Assembly (NCBI RefSeq): GCF_003574295.1
Contig: NZ_BHGK01000005.1
Coordinates: forward strand, 1-38,517
DNA: 38,517 bases
Direction of reading: 5' to 3'
Source of the DNA: Mediterraneibacter butyricigenes
GTDB lineage: Bacteria; Bacillota; Clostridia; Lachnospirales; Lachnospiraceae
The position numbers and the translations under genes were made by a program. Every line of letters starts with the position of its first letter. The stretch's first letter is position 1. Positions 34,339-38,517 of the stretch are shown piece by piece. The notes beneath the pieces were generated by a model. It was not told where the DNA came from, ran no database searches, and saw only the letters and a program-made list of their open reading frames with translations.

Positions 34339-34367
34339 ATTATACTATCAGTTTGCCTTTGTCTCAA
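34339..34367 (-). promoter_or_regulatory. Sigma-A promoter of sbcDC-brnQ
   Basis: Minus strand: -35 TTGAGA (34362-34367), 17-base spacer, -10 TATAAT (34339-34344). The transcript would start near 34332, about 20 bases before the TTG start codon. Confidence 0.8.
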
Positions 34368-34459
34368 TCAGCAATTTTCTCCATGCTGTTTCATTTTTCA
34401 CGATTCGATTTCAAATGATTTTCGTCGTACTTTTAAATCTTCTTTTTTAGAAAAAACAG

Positions 34460-34488
34460 TTGAATTTTCTGCGTAAATAAGATATACT
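34460..34488 (+). promoter_or_regulatory. Sigma-A promoter of the tRNA-Thr gene
   Basis: Plus strand: -35 TTGAAT (34460-34465), 17-base spacer, -10 TATACT (34483-34488), starting transcription about 20 bases before the mature tRNA end. Confidence 0.8.
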
Positions 34489-34514
34489 AATTTAGGTTTG
34501 AATTTCAAATCGTG

Positions 34515-34587
34515 CTGAAATAGCTCAGTTGGTAGAGCACTTCACTCGTAATGAAGGGGTCGTCGGTTCGAGTCCGATTTTCAGCTT
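34515..34587 (+). tRNA. tRNA-Thr, anticodon CGU
   Basis: A 73-base cloverleaf. The acceptor arms GCTGAAA (34515-34521) and TTTCAGC (34580-34586) pair fully, with discriminator T at 34587. The D arm reads GCTC...GAGC, the anticodon stem CTTCA/TGAAG holds the loop CTCGTAA giving anticodon CGT (CGU), and the T arm GTCGG TTCGAGT CCGAT is standard with one G-U. CCA is not encoded. It has its own promoter and terminator and is a single-gene unit, divergent from sbcD. It reads the ACG codon. Confidence 0.95.
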
Positions 34588-34594
34588 AAAAAAG

Positions 34595-34617
34595 GCTTGT
34601 ACATCTTGTACAGGCCT
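34595..34617. terminator. Bidirectional rho-independent terminator for tRNA-Thr and mscS
   Basis: The stem GGCTTGTACA (34595-34604) pairs with TGTACAGGCC (34608-34617) around loop TCT. TTTTT follows on the plus strand (34618-34622) and AAAAAA precedes (34589-34594), giving a U tract on both strands. It separates the tRNA unit from the lepB-rnhB-yraN-pgeF-mscS run. Confidence 0.9.
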
Positions 34618-34684
34618 TTTTCATTTTAGGTTTACTTCTTAATTTCTTCTGCAAAAGGAATGCATACAGGAACATCCGATTATT

Positions 34685-35671
34685 CTAATTTTCTTCCCTC
34701 TCTACATGAACCGTCAACTGATTATACGGAATCTCAATTCCGTTCTCGTCAAACTGATACTTAATATCCTCCAGAAATTGCCATCTTGCATTCCAGTAAT
34801 CTTCCGTTTTCACCCAGGCACGGATTCCGAGGATCACAGCGCTGTCCGCCAGATCACTGACAAAGACTCTGTGTTCTTTCTGCTCTTCAATCAACTTGCT
34901 TTCTTCGATCAGTTTTCTCAGGATCTCTTTTGCCTTCTTCAGATCCGCCTGATAAGAAATACCGACTCGCAGATCCAGTTGCCGCATGGATGCCTCCGTG
35001 GTATTGGTCAGCGTACTGTTAGCCAGTGTACCATTTGGAATTACAATGATTTTATTATCCACCGTAGAAAGTTTGGTATAGAAAATCTGAATTTCCTTTA
35101 CCGTTCCCTCATTTTTTCCGGAATCCTCGATAATATAATCGCCTACTACGAATGGTTTCAACAGCAGGATCAATACACCGCCCGCAAAGTTGGATAAGGT
35201 TCCCTGCAATGCCAGACCTACTGCCACACCACCGGATGCCAGAAGAGCCGCCACCGAAGTGGATTCCACACCCAGTTTTACTGCAATCGAAAAGATCAGT
35301 AATGCATACAACAGAAATTTAAGCAATGAGTCAATAAACTGCATCACACCTTTATCTGCATTCGCCCGCTCCATGGAATGTCTGACGACTTTTCGGATCC
35401 ATTTGATCACAAATCGTCCGATAATGAATACCACAATGCATAACACAACCCTGATTCCAAAAGAGATCAGTGCAGGGATATTCTGCTGAAACAGATTCCA
35501 GGCACTGGTCACCTCATCCGTTGCATCTGCAATTGTCTGCGCTGCTGCTTCCGTCGCAGCATCTGTCGTATCACTGGTCGATACCGCAGAGGATTTCACG
35601 GCAGTTGCCGCAAAACTTATTTTTTCTGTAAGCTTTATGTTTGACATGAGATTAAACCATAGTCCTGTCAT
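34685..35671 (-). CDS. mscS: Mechanosensitive ion channel, MscS family
   Basis: A 328-residue small-conductance channel that releases solutes on hypo-osmotic shock. Helices fall at about 68-90, 113-132 and 137-172. The pore helix shows the family's Gly/Ala packing (ASGGVAVGLALQGTLSNFAGG), followed by the beta domain (KPFVVGDYIIEDSGKNEGTV) and a mixed C-terminal domain. The first 60 residues are a low-complexity, Ala/Thr/Ser-rich stretch (SSAVSTSDTTDAATEAAAQ) outside the first helix. GGAGAG lies eight bases before ATG 35671. It ends just before the shared terminator. Subfamily (YkuT-like or other) is not assigned. Confidence 0.92.
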   Translation of the reverse strand: MTGLWFNLMSNIKLTEKISFAATAVKSSAVSTSDTTDAATEAAAQTIADATDEVTSAWNLFQQNIPALISFGIRVVLCIVVFIIGRFVIKWIRKVVRHSMERANADKGVMQFIDSLLKFLLYALLIFSIAVKLGVESTSVAALLASGGVAVGLALQGTLSNFAGGVLILLLKPFVVGDYIIEDSGKNEGTVKEIQIFYTKLSTVDNKIIVIPNGTLANSTLTNTTEASMRQLDLRVGISYQADLKKAKEILRKLIEESKLIEEQKEHRVFVSDLADSAVILGIRAWVKTEDYWNARWQFLEDIKYQFDENGIEIPYNQLTVHVEREEN

Positions 35672-35816
35672 ATAACCATCTCTCCTGTTTTACTTTTGGC
35701 TTTCTGTTCAAGCCATTCTGCATTTATTTCTGTCTAAAACCTTCTTTTATTCCAAACACCTGTAAGAGTCTCCCCGATTTTCTGCGTCAGAGTTTTATCC
35801 TTAAAATCCCCCTGTT

Positions 35817-36677
35817 TCACGGTTTCAGTTGGAGAAACGCACAGAGGTTTCCACGTCGTTCTCCCATGACCCGGTGTGAGTACAGGATCTTCGAGTTGCA
35901 TCTTGTACACACGTTAGTTACCGTCATATGCTCCGGACGAATCCCTGCCTCTAAAAAGACCTGACGGTTTGCCTCCCAGAGGTTCAACTGGTATTTTCCG
36001 TTTGATTTCCTGTAAAATAATTTATCCCAGATTGTGTCCGTAAAATTCTGCCGAAATTGCTCGATCACATCTTCACTGACTTCATAGCAATCCTGACAAA
36101 TCGACGGTCCTACCGCTGCCAGAATATCTGCCGGATCACAACCATATTCTTCCTGCATGCGTCGAACAGTCACCTGCCCCATCTTCCCAACGGTTCCTCT
36201 CCAGCCGGAATGAGACAGTCCGATTACTTTTTTCTTCGGATCCAGAAAATACAGCGGTACACAGTCTGCATAGGAGGTCACCAAGCAAATTCCCGGCACA
36301 TTCGTCACCAGACCATCCACATCCGTATATGGGCGCTCTCTTGTCACCCCATATCCCGCGTCTGCTTCTGTCACCATCCGAACATTCGTCGTATGGGTCT
36401 GTCTGGAATATACCATTTTCTCACACGGAATTCCCATCGCCTCTCCGATCTGCCGGAAATTCTCCTTCACACACTCCGGATCATCTCCTCTGGTGAAACT
36501 CAGGTTCATGGATGCGTACTCCCCCTGGCTTACGCCTCCTAACCTGGTGGAAAATCCGCTCCTGACAAGACCGGTTTCTTCCAGAATCCGCACTTTTAGA
36601 TAAGGTACTTCTCCTGTTACTTCCTCAAACACCGATTCTGTTGTCTTATATTCCAGGCCTAAACTTTCTGTATTCAT
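35817..36677 (-). CDS. pgeF: Peptidoglycan editing factor / purine nucleoside phosphorylase, YfiH (laccase-domain) family
   Basis: A 286-residue member of the YfiH/YlmD/LACC1 family. The zinc ligands are His95 (SRQTHTTNV), Cys139 (TSYADCVPLYF) and His156 (LSHSGWRGT). Family work assigns purine nucleoside phosphorylase and adenosine deaminase activity to several members, and PgeF of E. coli prevents wrong residues in cell-wall stem peptides; which applies here is unknown. Older 'polyphenol oxidase' names are doubtful. The start ATG has AGAAGG only two bases away, a tight spacing, but no other start exists in the open frame. yraN lies 143 bases upstream. Confidence 0.9.
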   Translation of the reverse strand: MNTESLGLEYKTTESVFEEVTGEVPYLKVRILEETGLVRSGFSTRLGGVSQGEYASMNLSFTRGDDPECVKENFRQIGEAMGIPCEKMVYSRQTHTTNVRMVTEADAGYGVTRERPYTDVDGLVTNVPGICLVTSYADCVPLYFLDPKKKVIGLSHSGWRGTVGKMGQVTVRRMQEEYGCDPADILAAVGPSICQDCYEVSEDVIEQFRQNFTDTIWDKLFYRKSNGKYQLNLWEANRQVFLEAGIRPEHMTVTNVCTRCNSKILYSHRVMGERRGNLCAFLQLKP

Positions 36678-36820
36678 ATCCTTCTTCGCACCGCTCTCTT
36701 TCGGTTTTATTCTCTTCTTACATTTTTCTTCTGACGATTTTGGCTCCGCCTTATTCTGCGGCTATTTTTTTCTATCCTGTTCTGTCCATTGTACACTCAT
36801 CCGCAGACTCACTTTATCCT

Positions 36821-37171
36821 TCAGAAAGCTTCAAATGCATTCTGGATCCACTCCACCTTTTCCCCGCAGATCCCAATCACATCAAATCTGCACGGAACAT
36901 CAAAGAGTCCTGCCTTTACCAGATAAAGTCTGGCTCCCTTGATCATGGAACGCTGCTTTCTGAGATCCACTGCTTCCAGCGGCGATCCCTTGCTTTCGTC
37001 TTTGCGGTATTTCACTTCACAGAAGACCAGATACTCTCCGTCTTTCAGAATCAGATCAATCTCTCCACCTCTGAAATAATAATTATATTCCAGGATCTGA
37101 CACCCGTTTTCTTCCAGAAATGCACCGGCCAGTTTTTCATATCTTGCCCCTGTCTGTCGTTTATTCTGCAT
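36821..37171 (-). CDS. yraN: YraN family protein (UPF0102, restriction-endonuclease-like fold)
   Basis: A 116-residue protein of the UPF0102 family. The conserved core is FRGGEIDLILKDGEYLVFCEVKYRK, a D...ExK arrangement as in the PD-(D/E)XK nuclease fold, preceded by GxxxEKLAGAFLEENG. The cellular role is not settled; bacterial relatives are often next to rnhB, as here (37-base gap), which hints at DNA or RNA-DNA maintenance. I have kept the quoted core split in two: FRGGEIDLILK and LVFCEVKYRK are the key parts. Confidence 0.9.
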   Translation of the reverse strand: MQNKRQTGARYEKLAGAFLEENGCQILEYNYYFRGGEIDLILKDGEYLVFCEVKYRKDESKGSPLEAVDLRKQRSMIKGARLYLVKAGLFDVPCRFDVIGICGEKVEWIQNAFEAF

Positions 37172-37208
37172 CTTCCCTCAAACTTCTTTTTTCATTCATA
37201 AATCTGTG

Positions 37209-37964
37209 TCACAGGAAATTCTTAATAAAAGTCCTTCTGTGTATCGGGGTCGGTCCCAGTTCTTTTAATGCCGCAATATGGGCTACGGAACCATAGCCTT
37301 TGTTACCTGCAAAATCATACCCCGGAAAGATCTTGTCATATTCTTCCATCAGATGATCTCGTTCTACCTTCGCCACAATACTTGCGGCTGCAATCGAAAC
37401 ACTTTTCGCATCCCCCTTGATGATCGGCACCTGCGGAACCACCACTTCCGGAATCGTCACAGCATCATTTAACAGAAGATCCGGTCTTACTTCCAGATTA
37501 GAAATCGCCATCCGCATCGCCTCATAGGTAGCCTGAAGGATATTGATCTGATCAATTCGTTCCGGAGAAACCATTCCGAGTCCTACCGCAATTGCCTTTT
37601 CGCGGATTTCTTTCGCCAGTTCTTCCCGTTTCTTCGGTGAAAGCTTTTTGGAATCATTCAGATATAAAATCTGCACATCTTTCGGAAGGATCACGGCTCC
37701 TGCTGTCACCGGTCCTGCAAGAGGCCCACGGCCGACTTCGTCAATTCCACAGATTGCCAGATACTGCCCGTATTTTTTTTCATAGACTTTCATCTGTTCG
37801 AGCCGATCAAGTTCCTGCTGATATTTCAGATCATCTGCCTGATATTTTTTGATCAGCTTCTGCACACCGCTTCTCATATCCCCGGCATATGCCTGATATA
37901 ACCCCTGGCGTTCTGATCGTTCACAGGCTTTAAACTCTGTCTCGATTTCTTTGATACTACTCAT
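37209..37964 (-). CDS. rnhB: Ribonuclease HII
   Basis: Removes ribonucleotides misinserted in DNA and RNA primers. The 251-residue protein has ICGIDEVGRGPLAGPV with Asp75 and Glu76, then LNDSKKLSPKKR, and a later AAASIVAKVERD that supplies further acidic residues. An N-terminal, mostly helical extension of about 70 residues precedes the catalytic core, as in the longer Gram-positive RNase HII forms. The ATG overlaps the lepB stop region by eight bases, so the pair is translationally coupled; yraN follows. Confidence 0.96.
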   Translation of the reverse strand: MSSIKEIETEFKACERSERQGLYQAYAGDMRSGVQKLIKKYQADDLKYQQELDRLEQMKVYEKKYGQYLAICGIDEVGRGPLAGPVTAGAVILPKDVQILYLNDSKKLSPKKREELAKEIREKAIAVGLGMVSPERIDQINILQATYEAMRMAISNLEVRPDLLLNDAVTIPEVVVPQVPIIKGDAKSVSIAAASIVAKVERDHLMEEYDKIFPGYDFAGNKGYGSVAHIAALKELGPTPIHRRTFIKNFL

Positions 37965-38508
37965 GTTTAATCACTCCAAATTCGCTGAAGGGCCAAATCC
38001 TGATCCAGGCTCTTCCGATCAGATCCTTTCTGTTCAGGACACCGACCGTCACCGCACGGCTGTCCTGACTGTGGTTTCTGTTGTCTCCCAACACAAAATA
38101 TTCATTCTCGCCAAGCTGGATCGGTTCTTCGGCAATTCCCGGATCATCCATCAATTCATTTCCGTAATGTTCATCCAGTTGTTCGCCATTGATATAGACG
38201 TATCCATCTTTTACCTGTACCGTCTCTCCAGGCAATCCGATAATTCTCTTGATAAAATATGTATTCTTTTCATAGGCATAAGGGAACACGATAATATCGT
38301 ATCTCTTTGGATCTCTGAATCGATAGGAAATCTTATCCACGATCAAATTGTCCCCGTCTGACAGGGTCGTCTCCATCGAAGATCCGCTGACGCGGGTTCT
38401 CTGGCCTACAAATGTGATGATCAGATAGGTCAGGCCGATAATGATCAGGATATATATCAGCCAGCCCAACATTTCTCTTACTATACTTCTGTCCTCGCTA
38501 TTTCTCAC
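37957..38508 (-). CDS. lepB: Type I signal peptidase (start near the window edge)
   Basis: Removes signal peptides from secreted proteins outside the membrane. One N-terminal membrane helix spans about residues 14-33. The catalytic serine is Ser44 in VSGSSMETTL and the lysine Lys87 in YFIKRIIGLPGE; LGDNRNHSQDSR is box E. The 183-residue length is typical of Gram-positive SipS-type enzymes. The first possible start is GTG at 38508, which has no good ribosome site, and the frame stays open to the right edge, so the true start may lie outside the window. The rnhB gene follows with an overlap. Confidence 0.93.
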   Translation of the reverse strand: MRNSEDRSIVREMLGWLIYILIIIGLTYLIITFVGQRTRVSGSSMETTLSDGDNLIVDKISYRFRDPKRYDIIVFPYAYEKNTYFIKRIIGLPGETVQVKDGYVYINGEQLDEHYGNELMDDPGIAEEPIQLGENEYFVLGDNRNHSQDSRAVTVGVLNRKDLIGRAWIRIWPFSEFGVIKHE

Positions 38509-38517
38509 AGATTTTCC

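Noticed and set aside
34515-34587. tRNA-Thr as an integration (attachment) site
   Set aside because: No integrase, no repeated tRNA 3' end and no foreign-looking genes lie beside it; the terminator follows directly and core genes flank both sides.

Overview
This window reads as an ordinary chromosomal core segment of a low-to-mid GC Gram-positive anaerobe, most likely a Lachnospiraceae member (a Ruminococcus/Mediterraneibacter/Dorea/Blautia relative; this is inference from protein style, not a database match). Pointers are a Clostridia-type isc cluster with an Rrf2 regulator, RNase Y, a Bacillus-type LexA box before recA, SpoVB-like and SpoIIM-like membrane proteins, QueH and an archaeal/fungal-type Asd. 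Nearly all genes lie on the minus strand; exceptions are a SpoVB-like flippase, a two-gene ABC transporter and one tRNA-Thr. No IS element, prophage, CRISPR array or plasmid feature was seen.

Region by region, in transcription direction. (1) 5524 down to 1: gap-pgk-tpiA-histidine phosphatase-gpmI, then the first codons of a GreA-like gene cut by the left edge. A strong sigma-A promoter precedes gap, and RNA hairpins lie between gap and pgk and between tpiA and the phosphatase. (2) 9880 down to 5673: iscR-nifS-iscU-mnmA-PHP phosphatase, in which the desulfurase and scaffold feed Fe-S assembly and tRNA 2-thiolation; a promoter and a palindromic candidate operator precede iscR. (3) 10048-11867: SpoVB-like (+) and SpoIIM-like (-) genes whose 3' ends overlap. 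(4) 13852 down to 12022: aminotransferase and NUDIX ADP-ribose pyrophosphatase. (5) 17501 down to 14104: recA-recX, then rny from its own promoter. (6) 23189 down to 17795: ppk-topB-hexapeptide-repeat protein-mgsA. (7) 24525 down to 23440: asd with a clear terminator; 26035 down to 24641: argH; 26769 down to 26128: queH. (8) 26970-28501 (+): NitT/TauT-type ABC ATPase and permease with no binding protein. (9) 34312 down to 28532: sbcD-sbcC-brnQ. (10) tRNA-Thr(CGU) at 34515-34587 with its own promoter and a bidirectional terminator. (11) 38508 down to 34685: lepB-rnhB-yraN-pgeF-mscS.

I found no convincing novel defence, mobile or biosynthetic system. The most interesting signals are regulatory: a long stem that buries the ribosome binding site of the SpoIIM-like gene; an intercistronic hairpin in the glycolytic operon that pairs fully only as minus-strand RNA; a palindrome at the iscR transcription start; a perfect LexA box before recA; and a palindrome-rich spacer between recA and mgsA. 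Several start codons were moved from the longest open frame on the basis of Shine-Dalgarno or promoter position, most clearly sbcD (TTG).
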